A DNA stretch of 64,000 nucleotides from assembly GCA_020881915.1 (NCBI GenBank), contig JAJFPB010000001.1, positions 3,038,001 to 3,102,000 on the forward strand, written 5' to 3'. Below, piece by piece: positions 12,801 through 25,932 of the stretch. The stretch is from Paramyrothecium sp. XJ0827 (lineage: Eukaryota; Ascomycota; Sordariomycetes; Hypocreales; Stachybotryaceae). Every line of letters begins with the position of its first letter. Positions within the stretch are counted from its first letter, which is position 1. The notes beneath the pieces were generated by a model. That model saw only the letters and a list, made by a program, of their open reading frames with translations. It did not search any database and was not told the DNA's origin. The translations under genes were made by a program, and so were the position numbers.

Positions 12801-13158
12801 ACCGCTGTCCTACCTTGGCACTTGATCAGCCCGCTCCAGAGACACGGGTACCATCCACGTATCTCGACAGCCTCCTTCACTCTCAGGCAAGGTAAGGGCC
12901 CCTTCAGGTCAGGTCAGGTCAGGTCGGCTCAGGCAAAAGTGGTAGGGTCTTCCAACCAAATAAGTACCCCCCAACCCTCCCTCGTCTTTCCTCCCTCCTA
13001 CTTGCTCCCTCTTCCTTTTCCTATCACACCGTTTGTGGCATCTCCATACCAAACAAAGTATCCAACCTGCTTCCTGGATTCTTTTTCTTTCTTTTTCTTT
13101 TTAATACCCTCTTGTTGTGATACCCAATCTTCTTACGATACCCACACGCACATCCAAA
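3826..13158. other. Gene-poor 9.3-kb intergenic region
   Basis: Open frames here are short, overlap on both strands and lack any recognisable family. The largest are 10633-11577 (+) and 8568-9203 (-), and neither shows domains or convincing composition. Simple sequence is scattered through it: an alternating GCATGC tract near 7850-7864, three TGCATG units at about 9370-9388, and homopolymer G or C runs near 8766 and 12581. Motifs of the type TACCTTA or GGTACCT recur, for example near 9350 and 12690. The last ~200 bp are the C/T-rich promoter and leader of the PH-domain gene. I see no transposon terminal repeats. Confidence 0.45.
12904..12925 (+). repeat. Tandem AGGTC pentamers upstream of the PH-domain gene
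   Basis: Four consecutive AGGTC units followed by a degenerate one lie about 240 bp upstream of the start codon. Downstream of them, a C/T-rich stretch (about 12965-13110) is typical of strongly expressed ascomycete promoters or leaders. Whether the pentamers bind a factor is unknown. Confidence 0.5.
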
Positions 13159-15045
13159 ATGGCCGAGGAACAGAAGCCCGTCGTCGAGGTCCCCAAGGAG
13201 GAGACTCCTGCTACCACCACCACCGCTCCGGCTGTCGTCGATACCAAGCCCGTCGAGGAGGCTCCCGTCGCCGCTACTGAGACCGCCCCTGTCGCTACCG
13301 AGGAGACCAAGCCCGCTGAGGCTACTGAGGCCGCCGAGGCCGAGGCTCCCAAGGCTGAGGAGAAGAAGGAGGAGCTTAAGCCCGTCGAGGAGGGCTTCCT
13401 GAGCCACAAGGCTCAGGGTTTGAGCTTCCCCAAGTAAGCCATCCCAATTTCATGCTAGAGCAGTGCTGTTGGGCCGCCGCTATTTAGCTATATCTGTAGA
13501 ATACTGTTGCTGACCTGAGTGCGTGTTAAGGAACCTCATCGCCAGCAAGGAGTTCTTCTTCTTCTCCACCGAGGCCTTCGAGCCCAAGACCCTCGCCTCC
13601 TACCAGAAGAGCGAGAAGTCCGCCGAGACCGCCCAGTCCAACATCGCTTGGGCCTCTCAGACTGGCAGTGGCCTTCTTTTCGTCGGTGACAAGAAGGCTC
13701 CCACCAGCATTATCAACCTGGTAAGTGATTCTCCACCTTGATCGCCTATTCCGCCATTGTGCTAACGTTCATTTCTTAGTCCGACGCCACCGAGCCCGAG
13801 GTTGATGGCTCCAACAAGTTCCACCTTACGTCCAAGGGCAACAAGCACACATTCAAGGCGGTTAACACTGCTGAGCGTGACAACTGGGTTGCCCAGCTGA
13901 AGCTGAAGATTGCTGAGGCGAAGGAGCTTAGCGCCACCGTCATCGAGTCTGAGACATACAAGCAGACCCTCGAGAGCTTCAAGCCTGTCGCTCCCGTCAA
14001 GAAGGAGGTCGAGGCTCCTAAGGAGGAGGCTGTCAAGGCCGAGGAGGCCCCTGCCACCGAGGCTGCTCCCAAGGAGGAAGACGCCGTCAAGGAGGCTGCC
14101 AAGGAAGAGCCCAAGGTAGAGGAGCCTAAGCGTCGCTCTGCTAGCCGCAAGCGCGCCTCTTTCTTCGGCTTTGGCAAGAAGGAGGAGAAGAAGGAGGAGG
14201 TCAAGGCTGAGGAGCCCGTTGCCGCCGCACCCACTGAGGTCGCCGCCGCACCTGCTGCTACCGAGGACAAGCCTGTGGAGGTTGAAGCCCCCAAGACCGA
14301 GGAGGCCCCTGCCACCGAGGCCGTTGTCCCTGTCGCCCCTGTGGCCCCCCTTGCTACCACTGAGGTTCCTGCTCCCGCCGCCGAGGACAAGGCGGTTGAG
14401 GTGGAGTCTCCCAAGCCCGAGTCGCCAAAGGAGAAACCCTCTGCCTCCAAGCGCAACAGCTTCTTCGGTGGTGTCTTCAGCAAGAAGGAGAAGAAGCCCG
14501 TCGAGACTAAGCCTGTTGAGGCCGCCGAGCCTGCCAAGGAGGTCGAGCCAGCTCCTGCTACGGAGACTGCTCCTGTCATCCCTCCCGTCGAGACCACTAC
14601 TCCCCTTGCTGTCGATGTCTCCAGCCCCGCTACTGTCCCTACTGAGACAACCGAGGTGCCTGCCGCTACTGCTACCAACGGCGAGACCAAGAAGGACGTC
14701 AAGGAGAAGCGCAAGTCTTCTCTGCCCTTCGCCTTCGGCAAGCGTGATAAGTCTCCCTCTCCTGCTGAGGGTGAGGAGAAGTCTCCTCTGAGTGCTTTCT
14801 CCAAGTTCCGTGCCACGATCAAGGGCAAGACTACTCCTAAGTCTGAGGAGAAGCCTGCTGAGGCCGAGCCTGTCAAGGAGGAGGCCGCCAAGAACACTGA
14901 TGCCGAGGCTAAGCCCGAGGAGACCCCCGTCGCCCCTGCCAAGGAGGAGGTTGCCAAGCCGGTCGATGCCGACACCGAGGCCAAGCCTGAGACCAAGCCC
15001 GAGAACGTGGCTACCACCACCCCCGCTGTCACTGCCGCCGCCTAG
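13159..15045 (+). CDS. PH-domain protein, Meu6-like
   Basis: Exons 13159-13433, 13531-13720 and 13780-15045 give 576 residues; the joins restore K-N-L-I-A-S and I-N-L|S-D-A-T. The order is an acidic E/K/P/A-rich N-terminus (about 1-75), a pleckstrin-homology-like domain (about 75-190, with KEFFFFS, TGSGLLFVGDK and the C-terminal helix TAERDNWVAQLKLKI) and a long disordered lysine/glutamate/proline/alanine-rich tail. The family resembles fission yeast Meu6 (meiotic expression up-regulated 6), whose PH domain suggests phosphoinositide or membrane association. The tail holds three basic motifs of related form: KRASFFGFGKKEEKK, KRNSFFGGVFSKKEKK and KRKSSLPFAFGKRDK. The ATG follows CCAAA and a C/T-rich leader. 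The long antisense frames over exon 3 are composition artefacts. Confidence 0.88.
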
Positions 15046-16093
15046 AGGGCACGCCGGCTTTGAATCCTGTCGCACTTTAACGCAGATAACCTCTCCATAC
15101 GATTGATTTCGAACTTTCAAAACAATAAAAGACAAAAAAAGATGACACGCATGGAAGGGTTGGGCATGGAAGGATGGTTCTGCATTTCTTCACAAGATAC
15201 CAAGATACCCTGTCAAGACTGCTTTCGCTGATACCAACTTTACTTTCCATATTGGTTTGCAACAAGTCTATTCCCCCTAGAGGAGGGGAGGAACAAGAAA
15301 ACCTGGACATGAGCACTAAATCTCTAGCTGCTTTTCAGTATAGTTTCTTTTTTTGCATTCGCTTGGCTTTTCGTCTCTGATACCCTGGGAGAGATAACTT
15401 AATACCTAATAATACAACTTGTCTGCGTCCAAATTGCTCATGAGCGTATCGTGCCTGGAGAGTGTTGGTCATTGGCGTCTTGATATGATTAGCCTATGAA
15501 TCTAGTTGTCGTTGGATCATTTTTGTATGATTGTCACGTAATCCTCAAAGATTGGCACCAACGTCTTGCTCGAGGCATTCGAAGAAATCTAGCACCTGGA
15601 TTTATCGTCACCTTATACATTTCTTCTGTTCTAGAAAAGGTCGACCTGCCCTGGCCAGTAACCTGCTTCTGCTTTATTACTTTCAATGAACGCGACCACA
15701 GACTCTCGTACATCCAGACATCTCATGTGATCTGTGCATTTTCAGACTCTTCGGGATGCAAGCCCAGCTTCGGTTTTAATTGCTCCCGTTCTCCCATCTT
15801 GATCATCCAGCCCAGAGAGTCTTGCCAAGCCGTAGACTCTAACAAAGAAAGAAAGACAACGCCTCATTTCCACCATTGTATATATGCCACATTGTTGGGA
15901 ATCATTTGCCGTGTAAAAACCAAAACAAGACAACAATTGTCGAGCGCCGTGTATATGCCCGTAGATGAATCGAAATGCTTTCCTGTCCCCAAACTTCCGT
16001 AAAAATGCGTGCGCGTAGTGTAGTGTAGTATAGTGTATGGTTGATATCCAAATGCGCCGAGAGAAAAGCCCTTGTGCAGGTTTAAATCCTTCG
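15046..16093. other. Convergent intergenic region
   Basis: This stretch separates two convergent genes and probably holds both 3' UTRs. An AATAAA-like signal (aacaataaaag) occurs about 80 bp after the PH-gene stop. The open frame 15496-16002 (+) has no recognisable domain and is treated as chance. Confidence 0.5.
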
Positions 16094-19000
16094 CTAATTC
16101 TCAGTCGACACAGAAAGGTCCTTGTATTTGCTGACCAGCTCCTCAATCTTGGGGAGCAACTCGGGAATGCGGAATGGCTTCGATATGACGTCGTCCTAGA
16201 AGAGAAGACCATGTTAGCGGGGAGCAGTAAAGGGCAAAGATAAGGAAAGTCACTGACAATCCCGGCAGCCTTGGCATTTGCAATCTGCTCAGGCCTTGCA
16301 TATGCTGTTACGGCAATAATAGGTATATGCTTCACGATGGTTCCTTCGCGTTCCAACTCTCGAATTCTTCTTGCGCAGGTCATGCCATCCATGATCGGCA
16401 TCTCGAGGTCCATCAATATCACGGAGATATCAACACCTTCCTTCTCCTGTCCGGCCCAGAATCTTGATTTTTCTAAAGTTTGTAAAGCCTCCTTGCCATG
16501 ATTAGCGACGAACGTATTGTTTCCGCAACTTCGGAGTTGACGTTGCAGGACTTTCTGGTTAACAATATTGTCTTCTACAATGAGAACGTCGAAGAGGGGA
16601 TTTCCGCCGGGTTTGACTGGTCCGGCTGTTGAAGGCTGCCGAGAAAGCTGCGACTGGGGGTTTGGAACAGGGATTGTAGTTTTGCGAGCGATCTTGAATG
16701 GCGAGATATGTTCGTAATCGGCAGGTGGGTTGACGCACGCACGACTCTTGATGTAGAAGCTGAATTTGCTTCCAACACCTCTGCGGGATGAAACACCAAT
16801 CTGGCCACCTTGCATCTCAGTTAGGATTCTGGATATGAAAAGGCCGAGGCCTGATCCTCCATATTGCACATGCGTTCGGGGAGTCGCCTGCTGGAAGCGC
16901 TGAAACAGAACCTTCAGCTCCTCCTCGGCTAGGCCCGGCCCAGTATCTTCGACAGAGCAGTGAAGATTGATCAGCTCTCCCAGACCCCATTCTTCAACAT
17001 TGTTGATATCCATGGTGGCTGAACGGTAGTGGTGTTCATTCCTGTCAAAGTACACGGTGCCTTTGCTTGTCACTTCAGTGATGTCTTTTGAAGCACTGAG
17101 CTGAACAGTGATATTGCGCTTCTCACGACCCTGAGTAAACTTGATAGCGTTGGTCATCAAGTTGATCAATACCTGCCGTAGCCTCGATGGGTCCATTCTC
17201 ACCCATTTGACACCATGCTGTTCAAATGTGTTGTCAACAAGGAACTCGAATCCGATATCATGAGCAACTAACTCCGACTCGAACATCTTCAGAGCCCGTT
17301 GCACCACCCTAATTGGCTGCTCATCGACGGGCGTTACTGCAAGAAGGTTCGAGTCTACCTTTGACAGTGTCAAGATATCGTCCACGATCCGCTTCTGATG
17401 ACTTGCGCATAGGTTGATTGTGTTAGCCGCGTCGAGGCAGCCCTCCAGCATAGTTTCGAGTTCATCCTTGTCTTTGCGCGTTGCAAACCCAGTGATACTG
17501 TTGGCAATCTGATCTGCGCATTGAAGTATTGCCGAGAGAGGGTTGCGCATTTCGTGGCTCGTGATATCAATGAAGTTTTCCTGCTGGCGCTTGAGCTCAA
17601 CTGCTTCCTCGCGACGTTCGTTTTGGAACTTTTCTGCCCATTTTTGAGGCGAAATATCAGTTATGCAGCCGAAAATGGAAGTCAGATGTCCGTCCGGAGA
17701 TTTTTCAGGGTAAGCGCTCATCAGCACCCAAGTATCGATCGTATTATCACCACTTCTCTGACTGTGGTTGAAACGGAATTCCACCGAGATCGTGACCTTT
17801 TCTTCGAGCAGTCGGGTCCATGCAGCGTCGAGCGCGGGACGGTCCTCGGTCCTCACACTCTTCATCCAGCCGTTCTCGTTTCCATCGGATCGCGAGTGCC
17901 TTGATATTGTCCACCACATATCATTGCAGTAGTTTATGAAGCCGTCGGAATCGGCGATGAACATACCGACCGGGGCAGCTTCGGCCATGCGCGTAAAGCG
18001 GAACTCACTCTCGGTGGCTTCCTGTGTCCTCAACACCAACTGCATTGACAGCTCTTGGCGATCTAGAGCGGCGAGTCGTGCAGCTCGTTGCCCGCGTTTG
18101 ATCTCTTCCTCGAACAACACTACCGACGCCATCGAGGTCGCCAACTGGCGTGCCAGTAAATGTACGAAAAGCCTGTAATCATCGTCGTATGGCCGTCGAG
18201 GGTTCACGCCCATGATAATGAAGCCGGCCACAGTTTCACCGGTAGTGGTTGGAATGACGGGGAAGATGACAAGGGTTTTGCAAGGATCGCCGTAACCCCG
18301 CCATTGCAAGCCTTGTATCAGGTGTTGAGGTAACGTTCCCGCCTCTTCGGACAGAACGATGGGAGCGCCACCCATCGAAATAGATTGCCTTAGATATGGG
18401 GCGAATCCATCATCAGATGTCTTCAAGTCCATACTTGACATGGCAGCGACGTATTCATCGGGGGCTCCCAAGGAGCCTTCGATCACAATTTGTGGTGGGT
18501 TTGAAATGCTTCCGGAGTGCAATGACGATATGTCGCTTTCCGTGTCGTCTTTCGGGCTGTTTACGGAATAGATAAGGGCAAAAGGCACGTCCAAGTCGTT
18601 GTACTCCAGACCTTTCTGTACCTGCGGCCAGAAACCAGCAACCGTGGTCGCAGTGGCTGTTCTCTCGCCGATTTCACGAAGGGTTAGCATTCGCCGCTCA
18701 TTGACCCTTCGCCGGGTGTGTTCGAATGCTGGGTTGTACAGGCCCACGACATCGCCATCTCCGCCGACAAGCGGGACGATTGACCACGAGAAGTAGGCCT
18801 CTTCCAAGAATCCCTTCCGAAAAATGTGAAGTTGATTTTCGTTCTTCATGGTTGCTTGCCCGGACTCCCAGGCACCCAGGAACACGGGTTTGATCTCCTC
18901 CCATATTTCGGCCCAGGCATCTTCGTACCTCGAACCCATTAGGGCAGGATGTTTCTGGCCAGCTAGTTCGATGTAAGCAGCGTTGTAAAGACACACGAAC

Positions 19001-20739
19001 TGCGGGCCCCAGTACATGGCGGCTGGATGCGGACTGCCCATTATCATGTTGGACATGGTCCGTAGATCAGCCGACCATTCTTCAATAGGACCGAGTGGAG
19101 TGGCGGCCCAGTCAATTGATCTTGCAAATCGGATATGCTCTGGCAAGGGCTCTGTGAGCGGAATTTTGGTCCAATCGAAGGTGGACCAAACCGGCAGTGA
19201 CTGTGACTGCAGCACCTGGTTGGTAAACTCGTCTGGATGGTGCCGGTCTGAATCCTCGTCCATGGCTTCGCCTATGGCTTCCAGGGTTGCGCGACCTTGG
19301 GAATCTTTTGCCGAAGCTTCGCCAAAATAATCGGGAGGGTCGGCAACGTCTGCTCCCGGCGTTGTGGGCCCTGACGATAACAACTCACCCGTCTCTTCAT
19401 CTACGGACAGATCTTGCCCAGCGTTCGCAGCTAGGGGAGTGGCTGAGTCACGTCGGACAATGGTTGCTTCCCCGCTGATGAAACGAAACCGTCGGCGGAG
19501 AGTTGAACATGTCCAAATTACGCCGCCGTAGGTATGAGAGGGCGTAGGCGGTTCCCCGCTTTCGGGAGTCGTTGCAGCGCCTAAAAGCCATGATTTGAAT
19601 CGACCAAATTCGGTTGCCGTGGTGGAGTCATCCTGTTCGACGCTTAGGAGCTGCAGAAATTCATGTGACGTACGCAACGATGTGTTATAGTATAGTATAT
19701 GGATGCCAGGTCGGCTGCTGTTGGCGGGATTCGCCAAGTCTACGAGGAAGGTCGGCCGCTGGTCCTGCTCGACGAGCTCCAAGACACCAACGCCTTGAAG
19801 TACCTGTATGCCTGGGGGAAATTGACCGGGAGGTAGGCTCCGAACGTCGGTACTTGCAGACTGGGCTATGCTGTCGGATGAGGACGCCCAACTGCCGGGT
19901 GTGCTACCTGACCTCGCGGGACTGGCGGAGCTCACGCTGGCTCGGGGCAATTTTAGAGTGGTGACACTGCCAGCAGGATCCTCGCGCATGCGTGAGAGCA
20001 TCGTCGCGGCCACGTCGGTGGTGGGAAAAGCCAGAGGCCTAGATATTGGTTTCGAGGCGGAGTGGGAGAAGAATAGGGGTGAATGTCCACCCTCGCGGTG
20101 TGCTCTGGCGCTTGCGGCCGTAAGACCGCCAACCGGCACCGGCGGGAGGTCAACTTTTCGCGGTGGTGATGCGCCAGTGCGGGCTTTCTTCAACGGCGAC
20201 CTCTCCATAGTATGTTCGCCCCTACCGTGTCCAGAAGGACGCTTGATGGGAGGACCAGGACGAGGAGGGATTTGAAACGATGGGCGGTCGTTATGTGGCC
20301 CTGGTCCAAGCGGCGAAAGGGCTTTGGAGGTGCGTTCCCTGGTGCGCGTTGACGATGGGCCGTGGCCCTGATTGCTATTGCCGGCAAGCCATCGATCGGA
20401 ATGCGAATTCAAGAAGAGGTTGTTGGGTGGTGGTGGTGGTCTCCGGTTATGTTTGGTGGCGGGGGTGGCAGAACTCGGGGATTCCGACGAAGTGATGGTG
20501 ACACGCGACAACTGTGCAGTGCCAGAGGCGGCGGCGGCGGCGACGGGAGGAAAAGAGGCAGCGTCGGAGACACGACCAGTGGCAGCAGGGTGGAGGGGCG
20601 GGAGGGCGGACGTCGAGGTCGTGGTGGTGTTAATGGTGGTGCCGGTGGTGACGCTTGTGGAGGAGGAGGAGGATGCTAGAGAAATATATGTGGGCTCTGA
20701 ATCTGGGTGCGAGGCAGAGGTATCGTCCGGTCTCTGCAT
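16094..20739 (-). CDS. PAS/GAF hybrid histidine kinase
   Basis: Exons 20739-16258 and 16195-16094 give 1527 residues; the 62-bp intron (GTCAGT...TTCTAG) sits in the receiver domain and joins AAGI to DDVISKPF. A sensor kinase of this type autophosphorylates on histidine and passes the phosphate to its own aspartate, then on to a phosphotransfer protein. The first ~480 residues are Ser/Thr/Pro-rich and probably disordered. A PAS-like region follows (FARSIDWAATPLGPIEEW onward), then a GAF-like region, then a second PAS (about 925-1040). The H-box is ITSHEMRNPLSAIL with His1062. The N-box Asn is near 1197, the G1 box is DTGPG at 1265, and the G2 box is GGSGLGLF. The receiver has LIVEDN and phosphoacceptor Asp1444 in VILMDLEMPIMDG. 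No transmembrane segments or HAMP repeats are seen, so it is not the osmosensing group III type or Sln1. I do not assign a group. Confidence 0.9.
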
Positions 20740-23700
20740 GAAGAGACAAGCCGGGCCACGGAGACCAGAAGGGTAAAAAAACGGACAGGGTTTGTGGGCG
20801 CTGTGGACAGAGAAACGTGAGTGGCCTCGGACCTTGGACGGGGACGACGAGCTCGGGGCGGACGACGGGGGTGGGTGGTTAAGGTAAACGGAGGGAGGGG
20901 TGTTGACTAGGACGAGGGTACTGCGGAGAGTACGCCAAGGGAGGGCAGAGTAGTGGTTGTGCCTGAGGTAGTTACCTCTTAATCAACTGCTTGCCAGATC
21001 GAGCATGTGCGGCATGTGTGTACGAGCAGCGAAAAACCAAGCCAAGCTCCTTGCTGTGCGCTTGGTAAAATGGCAGACACTTTGGGGTTTGGGGGGGGGG
21101 AGGCTGTTCCTGTCTGGGCCGTGGATCGAGATGGGGCGAAGGGGGGGGGGGGGGTGAGAAAAGGACAATCGCGGAGTTTGAAGTTGGCTATAGCGCGCGG
21201 GTGTACGAGCGACCCTAGCAGAGAGTTTGTTCTCTCGGTCCCCTCTCGTGCGATGTGTTCAGTGCAATGATATTAATGTCATCGGTTTTCGCGGGTATGA
21301 CTGGGTGCGGTCCTGTCCAATATTAAACGGAGCGACGTAGCGGTGCCGGCTACCTGAGGTAATGTAAGGTGGGTAGGTAGATTAGTGGGGGGGAGAGAGA
21401 GGAAGGGGTCGCAGATTATTAGAGAAACAGAGAAAGGGAAGGGAAGGGAATGGAAAGATGTTGTTAGAAGGGGAAGGATATGCGAGGCGAGGACGAGAAA
21501 GGCGGCTCCTTTGCTCAGCGAGTTGAAGTTTGGGCCAAACCGAGCCAAGCCAAGCCGGGCCAAGCCAAGCCAAGCAAAAAAAGCAAAAATGCAGAAGCGG
21601 ATATTGATATTGCAAGGTGAAAAACACAGGAGAATGATCAATGGCACCAAGCGGTACGGCACGGGCATTGAGGCACCCGACTAAAAAGCCACCCGTCGAA
21701 CTGGCGGAAAGTCAGCCGAGTTAGCTCCCAGTGTTTCCTGTCTTAAAGCCGTCTAATCCCCCACGCTCCCACAGCCACCACCAACCATAAAGCGTCACTA
21801 ACACGACAGTCCCTCCACCCTACCTCGAACCACTTTCACCTTTGCCGAGCCGCGTCTTGTTAGCCAGGCACGGTACTCGTCCGTGGCATAAGATACCGTA
21901 GCTGAGGGCACGAAACCGACCTACCTGCCTAAGTGTGCATGGGCATCGTCCACACACCAGGACAGCCGCGTTTTCAGCTTCAGACAAGAGCTTGCCCAGG
22001 CTACACGGAGGAATGGCTTCGGGGTGGGAATCAGAGGCAAGAGGCACTGTACTCCTCTCGCGCTATTGCTCTTGTCCGCGCTAGGATGTAGGTCTTGGCA
22101 GGATATTATGGATCGGGACACGCAGGCGCGGGAAGATGGGGTTTGAATGCTCGAATCTCCAACTAAGGTCTTGTGATAAGTGTAGAAAGAAGTCCTCGGT
22201 GCACAGCGGTTGCTTCCGTCCACTCTAATGGCGATGTAGCGAAATCGACCGCAATGCGATGTCTTGCGCCCAAACCAAAATGATCCGAAAAGCCACTTCG
22301 TGATGGCTTGTGCTAACAGATCCCCACTGCCATGGGTTCGAAACGTCCTTGTCACATTGGGGTGGCGGCAACTGCCCACGAGGCGACGACAAGGGCATGG
22401 CTTCTAATCTACCCCAATAAAGCCGTTGTCGTGTAGTCGCCTGAATGGATCCTATTTGACACCGGGCTTGATTCCGTCGTCGCTTTTTGCTTTTTTTTTT
22501 TTTTTTTTTTTTCTCACGCCTTCTTGCTCTACCTCCCTCCTTCCTTCCACTCATTTCTCGGTACACGCATTGCATTGCAACTTTGGCTGCATGGCGGAGA
22601 TGAATTGGGCCGCTTCTGCCGCTGCCGGGCTTGCAAGGAAGCGGCTGTTGTTGACCTACCGGGTATCGTTATCGGACAGACGCATACCTGAGCTTGACGG
22701 TGGCCGTCAAAAGCTCAGCCCTAGCCATTGAATCGACTGTCCTCGTCCCGGCTACCCGGACTTGTTCACCCATAAGCTGCATTCCGTTTCTGGCGGAAAC
22801 TCGGTTGTTTCGTCTTCTGGCCTCGATAATCTTGCCTTCTTGTCCCCTGCCCGCTCTACGCTCAAGCGCTCTAGAGCAGGACCCCCAAGACTCCCCAGCG
22901 CAGAACCAATTGGCCAGAGTCGCATCATTGCCTTTCTTCTTAGCAGATGACAGCATTTTGGATCTCATCATAAGCACACCCTTCGTCGGTCATGTTAAAC
23001 ACTCCAGGCCGAAGCATCCACTTGCTTGTGAACCAGGAGCAAAAGACGTAGCCAGCTAGCCCGGGCCCGCCATGGTACAACACCAAACAAATAATGGCCC
23101 CATGGACCGTTCCAGACCGCTCTGGTTACGCCGCCAGGTCCACAGTGGACAGTGGGCTTTGGCAGGGGTCAGGCATTCTGTACCGTTTGATTAGTTACGG
23201 TTTCCCAGAAGGCCTTGGCACGCACGTCCTGCGGCATGGAACCGCATGGGCCCAAACGGAAGTGTTCGATCTGCCCGCAAAAATTCCGACAGGCCCAGAG
23301 CCAGTAGGTATCGTAGATCGAAAATTTGGTGAAGTTTCCCGGAATTCGTGGGGCATGGGGTGGCCCTAGGACAAATGCACGAAACGGTATGAGTCTAACA
23401 GGTAAGAGGGAGTGTGCCGCAACGAGAGGCAACGAGACCTGCTCCGTGTGTTGCAGATGCAGTTGTGTCAAAACGTCATGCGACTCGCAACTCATATTTT
23501 GTGACAACGCGTGCCTTGCTGACCAAGCCGAGAATTGAATGCCTTTTCATGATACTCTACAGGGGAGCGTATGCGCAATGGCTCAAGCATGACACATTTC
23601 TCCCAAATCCCAGGACTGACAATTCGTGCTCATCATTACCCATAGTTCTCGAGCCTGGCTTTTGGTGGTATTCGCGTATGACAAGACACAAAGCTTCACT

Positions 23701-25932
23701 GATGTCTCTCCCCTCCGTTTCAACCATCCAGCGGCGTCGAACCCCTATGTATCCCACCGTTGGCCACATCGCTTTGATGCTATAACATGGAGATCAGCGG
23801 CACTTCCCTAGAGTTCCTGAGGGGTGCTTCTGGGCTTCTGTTCCGGATTGAGCCATGGGTCTCTCTGGTTTTCAAGAAGATGGCTGGTCCAGGCACGACG
23901 AATCTGAAAAGAAATTTGCAGAGAGGCGGCGCCGCTTGTTAATGTGACGGGCTCTAGAACCACGTGTGGGAAGCTTCAGGAACGAGGCTAATTACCAGTC
24001 TTAGGTGTCTACTGGATAGGATTAAGATAAGGAACCTTGGTGCAGGGTGCTCCTGGAACTTTCCTGTGGATTCGGTCCCATCCCCGGAAGCTTGGGGCAC
24101 TGGCGGCTGCGGGTCAGTTCTCGAAGGCTTAGCATGGTGTTGCCGTCAAATCTCGTGGGCTATGATTCTTGAGGTTCACATGATAAAGCATGTACTGGAC
24201 TTGTGTGAGGAATTCCAGTATGCAGAACGAGGTCACCACCAAGCCTTGTCCATGCTGGGTTGGTGGACCTCGTAAAAGGACGGAGAAAAAAAAATTGGGA
24301 AAAAAAAAAGGGACTTTACCAGTCCATTGGACCAGCCAGCAGCCTAACCTAAATTCCGGGACACGGGCGTGCCCTCGGCACAGGGCATCGATTGCCAAAG
24401 GTATGGGAGGAGATTCAGTCTTGTGGTCCAGTAGTTCTCCCCTAGCCTAGCCTGCTGCCAGGGACTACTCGCTTACGAATCTGTAGAGATCATATGGGCG
24501 ATCAAACGAGTGTCCCGCCATTCCCACGGCCAGGCTCACAATCCATGGTATAGGGTACGTTGAGCAGTGGAATGGTGCCTGTGTGTCGGAACAAAAAAGC
24601 TATATTGCAGTGATGCCTCCTTCATCTTGCACCTTGCGTTTGCCTTCAAGGATCTTTGCGATTAATCTTTTGGGATGATCTTTTGTCACTAGCAGTCTGG
24701 GGAAGGTCGCGAGTCTTTTCTTGTGCATTTTGAAGACAGCAATGCCTCAGCCTTGTATATCTTGTCATGCGACAATGAAATGCTGCCACTTGAGCACTGA
24801 TACCTACCCTGAAGAGGTTACAAGTGCCCATCGGTTCTTTCGTCTCGACTACCTTAACTTATATCTCTGCGTGTTCTCCAGCACAACCGGTGGACGCAGC
24901 CGGAAGCGACAATCCCCACCACTGGGCTTCTTGGTTTAATGCTATCCGTGACGCTGTTCGCCTCACAATGCTTAGCCCACCACATCATCACAGTGACAGA
25001 GGTGCAAGTAGCCGCCAAGTCTTCACAGCTGAGACAGAACAAGACATGAATGCAACAGTACCGGAGTGTCCATCTGGGTTGTCGAATGATTGGCATGGGT
25101 TGAATGGATGCTTCAACGCGGCGAACCGCCCTACGGGTGTGATGGCATGCGGCGCCCCGTACCTACCATGTTCACGGCTGCGAGCGACAGCATATACGGT
25201 GTCTTCCATTGCATCACCTATGTGCTTACAACCAACGTGCAGTAGCATCGCTATCGTTGCGAGACCTATTTCGAACAGATAGTGCACAGAGGGAGGGACA
25301 CCAAAATGCGAGTTGGGGGGAGGCATTCTCCACCTCGAAATCATCGCCCCCTCTGTTGGTCCTGCGGGCCTTCCGCCCAATCCCTGTCAGCAATCACACC
25401 CGGGCGCCGGAGGCACATATCCAGGCGGCATCGTGGCCGTCCTCATTGGCCGCCGCCATCTTCACCTACCGCGCCCCCAACCAATGGCAGCACCCAGCAC
25501 CCCCAGGGCGCTTACAGCCCCCATGGCTCTCCAACCTCCCATTGGCCCTCGTCCATATTCAATGGCTGCGTTCGTTGAGTGAGCTGCAAGTGTGCATGCT
25601 TGCTCGATGGTACGGGATGGCCACCCTGCTCGGATTGCCGTGGCCCTTAAACGGCTGGCGGCCCCCCTCCCTCGCCTTGCGTCGCCATTTGCCTTGCTCG
25701 CAGCTGGATTTCATTGACAACCCTCGCCGACGACAGATAGTCGCAGGAAAGGCAATAACACGATCGCCCCGGCGGATGTTCTCGCCGCCCGTTGCTGCGT
25801 GTCAGCCAGCGACTCTTCTATCGACAGCAGCCTCATAATACCTGCGACGACTTAGCGGACCGCATACGTGACTGCCGTCCTTTCCGCGCGGGCCCAAGAT
25901 TGAGAGAAAGAAGCGAACCGATAGCCGCCACG
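20740..25932. other. Gene-poor 5.2-kb region
   Basis: The left part is the upstream region of the minus-strand histidine kinase and contains long guanine runs. A ~26-base T tract lies near 22488-22513. CCAAG-type short tandem units occur near 21540-21575. Open frames on both strands are short or low in coding character, and the 209-codon frame at 25209-25838 has no recognisable features. I call no gene here. Confidence 0.45.
21086..21154 (+). promoter_or_regulatory. Guanine-run cluster upstream of the histidine kinase gene
   Basis: A GGGG-TTT-G(9-10) segment and, about 45 bp on, a run of roughly 13 guanines lie about 350-415 bp upstream of the kinase start codon. Such clusters can form G-quadruplexes or act as nucleosome-depleted promoter elements. 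The function is inferred only from composition. Confidence 0.3.

Noticed and set aside
13762..15135. Two very long antisense open frames over the PH-gene last exon
   Set aside because: They are mirror images of a K/E/A/P-rich sense frame; the Leu/Gly/Ser-rich products have no domain and no start context.
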